A DNA stretch of 5,806 nucleotides from Quadrisphaera sp. GTDB taxonomy: Bacteria > Actinomycetota > Actinomycetes > Actinomycetales > Quadrisphaeraceae. Under the pieces are notes generated by a model. That model saw only the letters and a program-made list of their open reading frames with translations, had not been told where the DNA came from and did no database searches. Below are positions 1-5,667 of the stretch, piece after piece (positions within the stretch are counted from its first letter, which is position 1; every line of letters begins with the position of its first letter). The stretch is taken from positions 1-5,806 of the forward strand of contig JARIBR010000268.1 of assembly GCA_029258695.1 (NCBI GenBank), written 5' to 3'. Made by a program: the position numbers and the translations under genes.

Positions 1-1
1 G

Positions 2-337
2 GTCCACGAGGACCTCGTGGCCGACCTGGGGGAGGCCCGGGACGCCGTCGCCGGCGTCACCGCCGGCCCGCGGCGCCCCGACCTCGACGCGCTGACGCTG
101 ATGTCGGACGGCGCCAGCGTCTACCGCTGCACCTCCGCCGACGAGGTCATCGAGCTCGTCCAAGGGGGACAGGGAGTCTTCGGCATCGCCGTCGGGCAGG
201 TGTGGGCGCAGGTGCGCTCCTCGCTCGAGACACTGCCCGCCGAGCACCCGGACGGCACCCCCGCCCCGCACGGCTGGTCCGGCGCCGGCGCCCCCGACGA
301 GGTGGCGGTGCGCCGCGCGGCGCGCCGCACCGGCTGA
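2..337 (+). CDS. C-terminal part of a possible PP2C-like phosphatase domain protein (5' end outside window)
   Basis: The frame is open from the left edge and ends at TGA 335-337, so only the last 111 residues are visible. I do not recognise the protein with certainty. The stretch around positions 80-115 reads PDLDALTLMSDGASVY, which resembles the conserved 'D-x-hydrophobic-(S/T)DG' motif late in PP2C-type Ser/Thr phosphatases. The tail GAPDEVAVRRA is placed where PP2C proteins carry their final 'DDxTv' metal-binding motif, but only one of the two aspartates is present. If the assignment is right, the protein would be a soluble metal-dependent phosphatase or a degenerate relative. The stop lies only 5 nt before the GTG of the next gene, so the two are probably co-transcribed and translationally coupled. 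The frame, coding character and stop are well supported; the function is a weak inference. Confidence 0.6.
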   Translation, partial: VHEDLVADLGEARDAVAGVTAGPRRPDLDALTLMSDGASVYRCTSADEVIELVQGGQGVFGIAVGQVWAQVRSSLETLPAEHPDGTPAPHGWSGAGAPDEVAVRRAARRTG

Positions 338-342
338 GCGCC

Positions 343-1866
343 GTGGGCACCGAGGTCGACGCCGCCGCGCTGGCGGACCGGCGCGAGTACCGCGAGAAGC
401 TCGACGCCTGCCTCGCGGCGCTCACCGAGATGCACTCCGCGCACGTCGGCGGCCACCACGTCTTCGACGACGGGCCACCGCGCGCCGGCCTCGAGCTCGA
501 GCTCGCCCTCGTCACCGACGACGGGGAGCCCGCGATGGTCAACGACAGCGCCTTGAGCGCCATCGACGACCCCACGTTCGTGCCCGAGATCGGGCGGTGG
601 ACCATCGAGTACAACGCCCCGCCGTTCGCCCTGGAGGGTGCCGGTCTCGACGACCTCGCGTCCAGCCTGAGCGAGCCGCTCGACCGCGCCCGGGCCGCCG
701 TGGCCGCGCAACCCCTCGCGAGCGCCGGGGCCTCGTCGACGCACGTGGCCATGATCGGCATCGTGCCCACCCTGCGCCTGGAGGGCATGGGCCCCGGCGC
801 CATGACGGACGCCGCGCGCTACCGCGAGCTCGACGACGCCATCTCCAGCGCCCGCGGCGAGGACGGCGACGTCCACGTCGAGGGGGTCGAGCAGCTGGCC
901 ACGACGACCTCGTGCGTGGTCCTCGAGGGCGCTGCGACGTCCACGCAGCTGCACTGGAAGGTCTCACCGGAACGGTTCGCGGCCACGTACAACGCCGCCC
1001 AGCTCTTCGCCGGCCCCCAGGTGGCGCTGGCGGCGAACTCCCCGTTCTTCGCCGGTCGCCGGTTGTGGGCCGAGACGCGCATCCCGCTGTTCACCCAGGC
1101 CGTCGACACCCGCAGCGTCGAGCTGCGCCGACAGGGCGTCGCGCCGCGCGTGACCTTCGGGCGGCGATGGGTGGACTCCGCGATGGACCTGTTCGCCGAG
1201 GACGTCGACCTCTACCCGCCGTTGATCCCCCAGCTCGGTGAGGACGACCCCGCGCAGGAGCTGGCCCGCGGCCAGGTGCCGGGGCTCGACGAGCTGCTCA
1301 TGCACACCTCGACGGTGTGGCGCTGGAACCGGGCGATCTACGACGTCGCGCCTGACACCTCCGGTGAGCAGCGTCCCCACCTGCGCGTGGAGAACCGGGT
1401 GCTGCCCGCTGGGCCCACCACCGCGGACGTCGTCGCCAACGCAGCGCTGTTCTACGGCGTGGTCTCCCAGATGGTCACCGACGGGGTGGACCCCCGCGGG
1501 CGCCTGGACGCGGGCACCACCGCCGAGGACTTCGCCCGCTGCGCCCGCGACGGGCTCGCCGCGAGGGTCACGTGGCCCGGGGTCGGGGAGATCTCCGTGC
1601 CCGCGCTGGCCCACGAGCACCTGCTGCCGCTCGCCGAGGCCGGTCTGGCCGGCCTCGGCGTCGACGCCGACGTCGCGCGCCGCCACCTCGGCGTCATCGA
1701 GGCCCGCGCCTCCACCGGGCGCACCGGCGCGGTCTGGCAGAGCGACGTCGTCGCGCGCCTCGAGGAGGCGGGGTCCTCGCGCCACGAGGCGCTGGCCGCG
1801 ATGCTCACGCGCTACGTCGAGCTCAGCGAGAGCGGTGAACCGGTCCACACCTGGCCCGTGGGCTGA
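343..1866 (+). CDS. Glutamate-cysteine ligase (GCS2) family protein
   Basis: This 507-residue protein matches what I know of an actinobacterial branch of the GCS2 family, the ATP-dependent carboxylate-amine ligases that include glutamate-cysteine ligase and YbdK. Family members join the gamma-carboxylate of glutamate to an amine. Visible family features are the acidic LELELAL strand near residues 46-52, followed by VPEIGRWTIEYNAPP, SSTHVAMIGIVPTLR, TSTQLHWKVSPE, LAANSPFFAGRRLWAETRIPLF, RWNRAIYDV and HLRVENRVLPAGPT. The family's usual EPVHTWPV ending is also present, so the gene is full length. I chose GTG 343 because it gives VGTEVD...YREKL, the family's usual N-terminus. The longer frame from 202 adds an arginine/proline-rich stretch that is a shadow of the upstream gene. 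There is no Shine-Dalgarno, so coupling to the preceding stop is likely. The true substrate of this branch is not clear to me; mycothiol or ergothioneine precursors are possible but unproven. Confidence 0.85.
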   Translation: MGTEVDAAALADRREYREKLDACLAALTEMHSAHVGGHHVFDDGPPRAGLELELALVTDDGEPAMVNDSALSAIDDPTFVPEIGRWTIEYNAPPFALEGAGLDDLASSLSEPLDRARAAVAAQPLASAGASSTHVAMIGIVPTLRLEGMGPGAMTDAARYRELDDAISSARGEDGDVHVEGVEQLATTTSCVVLEGAATSTQLHWKVSPERFAATYNAAQLFAGPQVALAANSPFFAGRRLWAETRIPLFTQAVDTRSVELRRQGVAPRVTFGRRWVDSAMDLFAEDVDLYPPLIPQLGEDDPAQELARGQVPGLDELLMHTSTVWRWNRAIYDVAPDTSGEQRPHLRVENRVLPAGPTTADVVANAALFYGVVSQMVTDGVDPRGRLDAGTTAEDFARCARDGLAARVTWPGVGEISVPALAHEHLLPLAEAGLAGLGVDADVARRHLGVIEARASTGRTGAVWQSDVVARLEEAGSSRHEALAAMLTRYVELSESGEPVHTWPVG

Positions 1867-1895
1867 GCCGCCGCTGCGCAGGACCCCCGAGGGCG

Positions 1896-1925
1896 GCCGG
1901 GAACCCGGCGCGCCTGCCTCAGGCG
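1896..1925. terminator. Candidate bidirectional terminator (two adjacent GC hairpins)
   Basis: The 52-nt gap between two convergent genes contains GCCGG-GAAC-CCGGC (1896-1909, up to 6 bp if the loop is 2 nt). A second hairpin follows, CGCCTG-CCT-CAGGCG (1911-1925), which overlaps the stop codon of the minus-strand gene. Neither is followed by a T-run, so these would be hairpin-only terminators of the kind often proposed in actinomycetes. Such short GC hairpins are also common by chance in DNA of this composition. Confidence 0.35.
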
Positions 1926-2575
1926 GACCCGAGGGAGGCCACGAGCGCCGGGCTGAGGTTCCAGTGCCGGATCGCCGGCACGTCGTGGTGGGAGTCCATG
2001 ACGCACACCGCGGCGGGGTCCAGGAGCAGGCGGGCCCCGGCGGTGGGCGCGACACCCAGCCACGCGGTGGCCAGGACCCGGGTGAAGTGGCCGTGCCCGA
2101 CGAGCACCACGTCGCGCGAGGCGAGCTCGGGGCGCACCCGCTCCAGCACCCGGCGTGCCCGGGCTGCGACGTCGTCGAGGTCCTCGCCCGGGTGCTCGGC
2201 GTCCCCGGGGACCACCCCTGAGGCGAACACCTCCCAGTACCCGCCGATCTGCTCGCGGATCTCCTCGGTCGTCATGCCCTCGTAGCCGCCGTAGTCCCAC
2301 TCCACGAGGTCCGGCTCCTCCTCCACCGGGCTCAGGCCCGCGAGCTCGGCGGTCTCCTTCGCCCGGGACAACGGTGAGCTCAGCACCAGGGGGGAGGGGC
2401 CCAGCACCCCGGACAGCAGCGGAGGCAGGGCGCGGGCCTGCTCGCGGCCCACCTCGTCCAGGGGCACGTCGGTCAGGCCGGTGTGGCGACCCTCGTGGGC
2501 CCACGGCGTGCGGCCGTGGCGCACGAGCACCAGGCGTCCGGTCTCGGGTGAGGTGGCGGGTGAGGTGGCGGTCAT
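1919..2575 (-). CDS. Histidine phosphatase family protein (phosphoglycerate-mutase-like)
   Basis: This is a 218-residue soluble protein of the histidine phosphatase superfamily, branch 1, which transfers phosphate through a phospho-histidine intermediate. The complete active-site set is visible: the RHG motif in LVLVRHGRTPW (Arg19, His20 as nucleophile), Arg71 in SSPLSRAKETAEL, the acidic Glu92 in VEWDYGGYEGMT, and the second histidine His161 in VLVGHGHFTRVLA. The length is typical of the GpmB/CobC/SixA-like members. The substrate cannot be read from the sequence; annotation as phosphoglycerate mutase would be over-specific. The ATG at 2575 is the only sensible start, because the RHG motif follows within 20 residues. 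It has no Shine-Dalgarno and sits 6 nt downstream of a -10-like hexamer, so a leaderless mRNA is likely. The gene faces the GCS2-family gene tail-to-tail and is divergent from the membrane-protein genes. Confidence 0.92.
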   Translation of the reverse strand: MTATSPATSPETGRLVLVRHGRTPWAHEGRHTGLTDVPLDEVGREQARALPPLLSGVLGPSPLVLSSPLSRAKETAELAGLSPVEEEPDLVEWDYGGYEGMTTEEIREQIGGYWEVFASGVVPGDAEHPGEDLDDVAARARRVLERVRPELASRDVVLVGHGHFTRVLATAWLGVAPTAGARLLLDPAAVCVMDSHHDVPAIRHWNLSPALVASLGSA

Positions 2576-2581
2576 CGATCG

Positions 2582-2587
2582 ACGCTA
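2582..2587 (-). promoter_or_regulatory. Candidate -10 element for a leaderless histidine phosphatase mRNA
   Basis: On the minus strand the hexamer TAGCGT (TAnnnT pattern) ends 6 nt before the ATG at 2575, which would place the transcription start at or next to the A of the start codon. No purine-rich ribosome site lies upstream of the ATG. This arrangement is typical of leaderless genes in actinobacteria. No convincing -35 hexamer was found. Confidence 0.45.
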
Positions 2588-2596
2588 GCCGATGCC

Positions 2597-2602
2597 TAGG
2601 AT
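2597..2602 (+). promoter_or_regulatory. Candidate -10 element for the membrane-protein/transferase operon
   Basis: TAGGAT fits the actinobacterial TAnnnT -10 pattern and lies in the 56-nt divergent gap. A start about 7 nt downstream would give a short leader of roughly 20 nt containing GGGGGAAG at 2612-2619, the only purine-rich stretch before GTG 2632. No recognisable -35 is present. Confidence 0.35.
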
Positions 2603-2631
2603 CGCGTCCGTGGGGGAAGCGTGACGCCGGC

Positions 2632-2991
2632 GTGACCGCGATCCTGGCGTGGGGGACCGGGGGGCTCGCCGTGGTGCTGAGCGTGTTGACGCTCCTCTCG
2701 ACCGCGCGGGGCAAGGGCCTGGACGACGTCGAGCTCGTGACGTCGGCGGTGCTGTGGCTCGGGCTGCTGGTCCAGGGTGTCCTCGGGGTGGTGCTCTGGT
2801 CGCGCGCGGAGCGCGACGACGGCGCCCTGTTCATCCCCTACCTGCTCACCGCCGTCCTGGTCATGCCGCTGGCGCTGTTCTGGGCGCTGGGGGAGCGCAG
2901 CCGCTACGGCACGGGCGTGCTCGCCGCCGGCGCCGTCACCGAGGTGGTGCTGGTGCTGCGGACCTGGCAGATCTGGGTGACCGGTGGCTGA
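2632..2991 (+). CDS. Small four-helix integral membrane protein, function unknown
   Basis: This 119-residue protein is dominated by four hydrophobic segments: ILAWGTGGLAVVLSVLTLLS (about residues 4-23), TSAVLWLGLLVQGVLGVVLW (about 37-56), YLLTAVLVMPLALFWALG (about 68-85) and GVLAAGAVTEVVLVLRTW (about 94-111). The loops between them are short and polar. I do not recognise a named family and see no catalytic motif. GTG 2632 is the first start compatible with a membrane protein beginning directly with helix 1; the frame upstream is arginine-rich and antisense to the divergent gene. The purine stretch GGGGGAAG (2612-2619) lies further from the start than is ideal. The gene is the first of three co-directional genes and ends 49 nt before the next start, so co-transcription is likely. 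Confidence 0.75.
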   Translation: MTAILAWGTGGLAVVLSVLTLLSTARGKGLDDVELVTSAVLWLGLLVQGVLGVVLWSRAERDDGALFIPYLLTAVLVMPLALFWALGERSRYGTGVLAAGAVTEVVLVLRTWQIWVTGG

Positions 2992-3026
2992 GCGCGCCGG
3001 CGGCTCGCGCCCGGGGTCCCGCTCGC

Positions 3027-3033
3027 GGGAGGT
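3027..3033 (+). promoter_or_regulatory. Ribosome binding site that fixes the start at ATG 3041
   Basis: GGGAGGT lies 7 nt upstream of ATG 3041. It is the best Shine-Dalgarno match in the window and favours this ATG over the in-frame GTG at 2984, which would overlap the preceding gene and add a basic, disordered 19-residue tail. Confidence 0.65.
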
Positions 3034-3040
3034 CCCCGCG

Positions 3041-3427
3041 ATGCGGCACGGCCTCGGGCGCCTCATCGTCGCCGCGTACGGCATCTTCGCGATCTCCGCG
3101 ACCGCGCGCGCCGGCTACCAGATCGCCACGATGTTCGAGCGCGCGCCGCTGGCCTACACCCTCTCCGCGTTCGCCGCCGTCGTCTACGGCGTGGCCACCG
3201 TGGCCATCGCGACCGCGTCGACCGCCTCGCGGCGCGTGGCCCTGGTGGCGGTGGGCGTCGAGCTCGTCGGGGTGGTCGTCGTCGGCGCCGCCACCGCCCT
3301 CGACGCCGCCGCGTTCCCCGACGCCACGGTGTGGTCGGACTTCGGCGCCGGGTACGGGTTCGTCCCGCTGGTCCTGCCCGTCGTCGGGCTCGTCTACCTG
3401 CTGCGCTCCCGGCGCCACCCCGGGTGA
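3041..3427 (+). CDS. Conserved actinobacterial four-helix membrane protein, function unknown
   Basis: This 128-residue protein has four predicted transmembrane segments: GRLIVAAYGIFAISATARAG (about residues 5-24), LAYTLSAFAAVVYGVATVAI (about 37-56), VALVAVGVELVGVVVVGAAT (about 67-86) and GFVPLVLPVVGLVYLL (about 106-121). The sequence pattern ATARAGYQIAT...APLAYTLSA...FPDATVWSDFGAGYGFVPLVLP resembles a recurrent uncharacterised membrane-protein family that I associate with actinobacteria. The conserved soluble-looking loop before helix 4 (FPDATVWSDFGAGYGF) could be a functional site, but no activity is known to me. The strong GGGAGGT site supports ATG 3041 as the start. The stop overlaps the next gene's start in a GTGA, so the two proteins are probably made together. 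Confidence 0.82.
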   Translation: MRHGLGRLIVAAYGIFAISATARAGYQIATMFERAPLAYTLSAFAAVVYGVATVAIATASTASRRVALVAVGVELVGVVVVGAATALDAAAFPDATVWSDFGAGYGFVPLVLPVVGLVYLLRSRRHPG

Positions 3428-4398
3428 ACGCGGCGGAGCGGACCCGGGTGCTGGTGCTCGGGTGGTGCAGCGTGGACGACGGCGAGGCGACGGCCGGTGA
3501 CGCGCTGAGCATGCGTGCGGTCGCCGACGCCCTGGTGCGCGAGGGGACGCCCGTCGACGTCGCGTGGGCCCCAGCGGTGCTCCCGCCCGGGGGGATGCTC
3601 CTCCAGGACGCCGACCCTCGCCGCTACACCCACGTGGTCTGGGCGTGCGGTCCGCTGCGCGGCCAGACGCTCGCCCGCGTGCTGCTGCCCTTCTCCCGCG
3701 CCGTGGTGATCGCCGCCGGGGTCTCGGTCCTCGACCCGGAGGACCCCGTCCTGGCGAGGGTCGACCACCTCTTCGCCCGCGACGTCACGGGACCCGGTGG
3801 CCGCGCGATGGACGGCGTCGTGGACCTCTCCGCCCACGCACCCACCGCGAGGGTCCCGGTCATCGGCACGGTGTTGGCCCCCGGCCAGGCGGAGTACGGC
3901 TCCGCGCGGCGCCACGACGAGGTCCGCGAGGTCCTGGAGGGCTGGGTGGGGACGACCGGGGCGGCGCGCTTGGAGATCGACACCCGCATGGACCGCCGGT
4001 CCTGGCGGCAGCCGTGGACCCCCGACGAGCTGGTCTCGGTGCTCGCGCGCCTGGACGCGGTGGTGACGATGCGCCTGCACGGGCTGGTCCTGGCGCTGAC
4101 GGCCTCCGTGCCGGCGCTGGCCCTCGACCCCGTGGCCGGGGGAGGGAAGGTCACCGCGCAGGCGCGTGCGTGGGGGTGGCCGGCCGTGCTGTCCGCGGAG
4201 GCGGTCATCTCCCCGGGAGGCGCAGGGCTGCTCGACGAGGGCCTGGCCTGGTGCCTGTCGCCCGAAGGACGCGCCGCGGCGGCCGCGGCGCTGGCGCGCG
4301 CCCGCGCCGGAGAACCCCTGTCCGCGCTGGTCGCCGCCGTCTCGGGTGCCCCTCAGGGCGTCGTCACCGGGCCAGCGACCTCCTCGGACCGGCCGTAG
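3424..4398 (+). CDS. Polysaccharide pyruvyl transferase family protein
   Basis: This 324-residue protein matches the polysaccharide pyruvyl transferase family (CsaB/WcaK-like, GT-B-like fold), whose characterised members transfer pyruvate from phosphoenolpyruvate to sugars of envelope polymers as a ketal. Diagnostic is the C-terminal block DAVVTMRLHGLVLALTASVP (about residues 211-230, with the RLHG motif at 217-220), followed by ALALDPVAGGGKVTAQARA. The N-terminus has the usual hydrophobic strand and GD-containing loop (VLVLGWCSVDDGEATAGDALSM). The GTG at 3424 overlaps the preceding stop by 4 nt, which implies translational coupling; no independent ribosome site is seen. Earlier in-frame starts would read through the membrane-protein gene. 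No signal peptide is visible, so the enzyme is probably cytoplasmic. No glycosyltransferases or transporters flank it within the window, so the acceptor is unknown. The last 46 nt overlap the convergent recombinase-like gene. Confidence 0.85.
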   Translation: MNAAERTRVLVLGWCSVDDGEATAGDALSMRAVADALVREGTPVDVAWAPAVLPPGGMLLQDADPRRYTHVVWACGPLRGQTLARVLLPFSRAVVIAAGVSVLDPEDPVLARVDHLFARDVTGPGGRAMDGVVDLSAHAPTARVPVIGTVLAPGQAEYGSARRHDEVREVLEGWVGTTGAARLEIDTRMDRRSWRQPWTPDELVSVLARLDAVVTMRLHGLVLALTASVPALALDPVAGGGKVTAQARAWGWPAVLSAEAVISPGGAGLLDEGLAWCLSPEGRAAAAAALARARAGEPLSALVAAVSGAPQGVVTGPATSSDRP

Positions 4399-5279
4399 GC
4401 GCGCACGTCAGCGACGCTCACCTCCTCCAGACCACGGTCGAGCAGCGCGAGCAGCGCGACGGTGGTCGTGAAGGACAACCGCAGCCCCCGGTCGGAGATC
4501 TTCAGCCCTGCCGGTCGCAGGGAGCCCCCGAAGCGGTCCGAGGCCGGCCGCACGCGCACCCACAGCGCCCCGGGGTCGCTGCCCTGCAGCTCGGCTACCA
4601 CGCCCCTGCGGTGGTCGAGCCACGCGCTCACCGCCGTGCGCGCCCGGCCCTCCAGGGGCCAGCGGTGAGTGCCCGAGAGGTCGACGGTGGTCACCGCGCG
4701 CAGGCGCGCGCTCCCGGCCCCGCCCGCGGCCCCGCCCGCGTCCACGGCCTCGAGGGCGAGACCGGCCATGACGTCCTCGCGGGCGCCGGTCAGCGCCAGC
4801 AGGTGGGTGTGCGCGCAGAACCGGGCCCACACCGCGGGCAGGACGGTGCCGGGGTAGCGGTCCGGGACGGCCAGGGTGAGCAGGCGTCGCACCTGGTCGG
4901 CGCGGGTGCGGGGGAGCGGGGTGGGCGCCGGCAGCTCCAGGGCCGCGGCGAGCGCGTCGAGGGTGCCCACGGGCACCAGCCGCAGCTCCTCGGCGTGAGC
5001 GGCCAGGGCGCGCACCGCACTCGCTCGTGCGCGCAGGCCCGGCAGCGAGGCGGGGTGGTCCTCGTCGGTGGCAGCAGCGTCGATCCAGGCCGTGACCGTG
5101 TCGGCGGAGAGGAGCGCGGCGTTCGGCCCCTGCCCGGGCATCGGCTCCGGGCCGTCGGGGCCGCTGACGTGCTCCAGCAGCTCGCGCAGCGCCCAGCGTC
5201 GTTGGCGCACCGTTGACGGTGAGGCGTGGACCAGGGTGTCGAGGTAGTGCTGCACGAGCGTCTCCGGACCCACGGTCAT
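4353..5279 (-). CDS. Tyrosine-recombinase-like protein with degenerate active site
   Basis: The 308-residue layout resembles phage-integrase/Xer recombinases. An N-terminal helical core-binding-like region comes first (LVQHYLDTLVHASPSTVRQRRWALRELLEH, about residues 8-37), then a C-terminal domain from about 125. The ALTGAREDVMAGL segment (162-174) aligns by eye with the TG-x-R-xxE-xxxL box, keeping Arg167. GLRLSFTTTVALLALLDRG (265-283) resembles HxLRHTFAT..LL..G, keeping Arg267 but with Arg264 in place of the first histidine. AYGRSEE (294-300) stands where LGHxs is expected, with Arg for the His/Trp. No tyrosine nucleophile follows, since the protein ends 8 residues later. The beta-hairpin lysine is not evident either. 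It is therefore probably catalytically dead, C-terminally truncated, or a DNA-binding relative. The frame is open and well biased, so the gene appears maintained. Start choice is uncertain: ATG 5279, GTG 5282 and GTG 5273 are close together and none has a good ribosome site. Confidence 0.6.
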   Translation of the reverse strand: MTVGPETLVQHYLDTLVHASPSTVRQRRWALRELLEHVSGPDGPEPMPGQGPNAALLSADTVTAWIDAAATDEDHPASLPGLRARASAVRALAAHAEELRLVPVGTLDALAAALELPAPTPLPRTRADQVRRLLTLAVPDRYPGTVLPAVWARFCAHTHLLALTGAREDVMAGLALEAVDAGGAAGGAGSARLRAVTTVDLSGTHRWPLEGRARTAVSAWLDHRRGVVAELQGSDPGALWVRVRPASDRFGGSLRPAGLKISDRGLRLSFTTTVALLALLDRGLEEVSVADVRAYGRSEEVAGPVTTP

Positions 5280-5308
5280 CACGATATCGGAAGTGCTCTC
5301 CGTGAACG

Positions 5309-5340
5309 CGTGGCGGGACCGTCGGTGACTCGTGGCGGGA
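5309..5340. repeat. 10-bp direct repeat pair upstream of the recombinase-like gene
   Basis: CGTGGCGGGA occurs identically at 5309-5318 and 5331-5340, 22 bp start to start (about two helical turns) and 30-61 bp upstream of the ATG at 5279. It could be a regulator binding site, but no matching family is recognised. Confidence 0.4.
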
Positions 5341-5411
5341 GGGTGCCTCTCACCGTCGTCGAGGTCATCGCCGTTCGCACGGCGTCGGGGTCGCCCGCGT
5401 CAGATCCGGCT

Positions 5412-5499
5412 GACCCCAGCGACCCCAGTGACCCCAGTGACCACGGCGACGGCGACGGCGACGGCGACCACGGCTGACTTCAGTGACCACGGCGACGGC
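5412..5499. repeat. Interspersed 9-bp and 6-bp tandem repeats
   Basis: GACCCCAGC/T is present three times in tandem (5412-5438 including the first, slightly different copy), followed by GACCACGGC, three copies of GACGGC (5448-5465), a second GACCACGGC (5466-5474), TGACTTCAGT, and a third GACCACGGC plus GACGGC (5485-5499). All unit lengths are multiples of three. The tract is likely to vary in length by replication slippage. Confidence 0.75.
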
Positions 5500-5523
5500 T
5501 CGTGGCGCTGCGCGTCGCGCGAC

Positions 5524-5555
5524 GGGTCGACCCCCGGCCCAGCACGGTCGACCCC
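5524..5555. repeat. Pair of GTCGAC-centred palindromes
   Basis: GGGTCGACCC (5524-5533) is a perfect palindrome. GGTCGACCCC occurs twice (5525-5534 and 5546-5555), 21 bp start to start, close to two helical turns. This could be a dimeric regulator site, although short GC palindromes are expected by chance at this composition. Confidence 0.35.
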
Positions 5556-5615
5556 GGGGTGTGGGGGGGAGGTCGCTCCCGGCGCCGCGCCGCTGCCCCG
5601 TGTCCGGTGCCCCAC

Positions 5616-5643
5616 TTCTGACATAATGTCAATTATCGGCGAT
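5616..5643 (-). other. dif: dif-like XerC/XerD recombination site
   Basis: Read on the minus strand, the 28 bp split into an 11-bp arm ATCGCCGATAA, a 6-bp centre TTGACA and an 11-bp arm TTATGTCAGAA. This is the dif architecture, with the hallmark ATAA-6 nt-TTAT inner dyad. The right arm matches the E. coli XerD arm (TTATGTTAAAT) at 8 of 11 positions. The left arm resembles the GCCGATAA that I recall for actinobacterial dif sites. The block stands out as an AT-rich island in very GC-rich intergenic DNA. dif is where XerCD resolves chromosome dimers with FtsK at the terminus. A plasmid-borne or mobile-element dif-like site cannot be excluded. Confidence 0.75.
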
Positions 5644-5667
5644 CACCGGGCGGGGGTCCGGTGCCGT

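Noticed and set aside
202..342. N-terminal extension of the GCS2-family protein from ATG 202
   Set aside because: It is arginine/proline-rich, lies entirely on top of the upstream gene in another frame, and the family N-terminus begins at the GTG at 343.
1812..2834. 340-codon open minus-strand frame across the histidine phosphatase
   Set aside because: The in-frame histidine phosphatase gene with its full active site explains this DNA; the long frame is Arg/Gly/Pro-rich and spans the divergent gap.
2984..3040. Alternative GTG start for the second membrane protein
   Set aside because: It overlaps the previous gene and adds a basic tail, whereas ATG 3041 has a strong, well-spaced GGGAGGT.
3564..5216. 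550-codon open plus-strand frame
   Set aside because: It crosses the transferase gene in another frame and then runs antisense through the recombinase-like gene. Its Arg/Gly/Pro-rich composition is typical of shadow frames in GC-rich DNA.
5226..5477. 83-codon plus-strand frame ending in Asp-Pro-Ser and Asp-Gly repeats
   Set aside because: It begins antisense inside the recombinase-like gene, and its repeats merely reflect the low-complexity tract.
5400..5624. 74-codon minus-strand frame with a hydrophobic Ala/Val C-terminus resembling a membrane helix
   Set aside because: The hydrophobic stretch is a direct product of the tandem GACGGC/GACCCCAGT DNA repeats, the start lies inside the dif-like site, and no ribosome site is seen.
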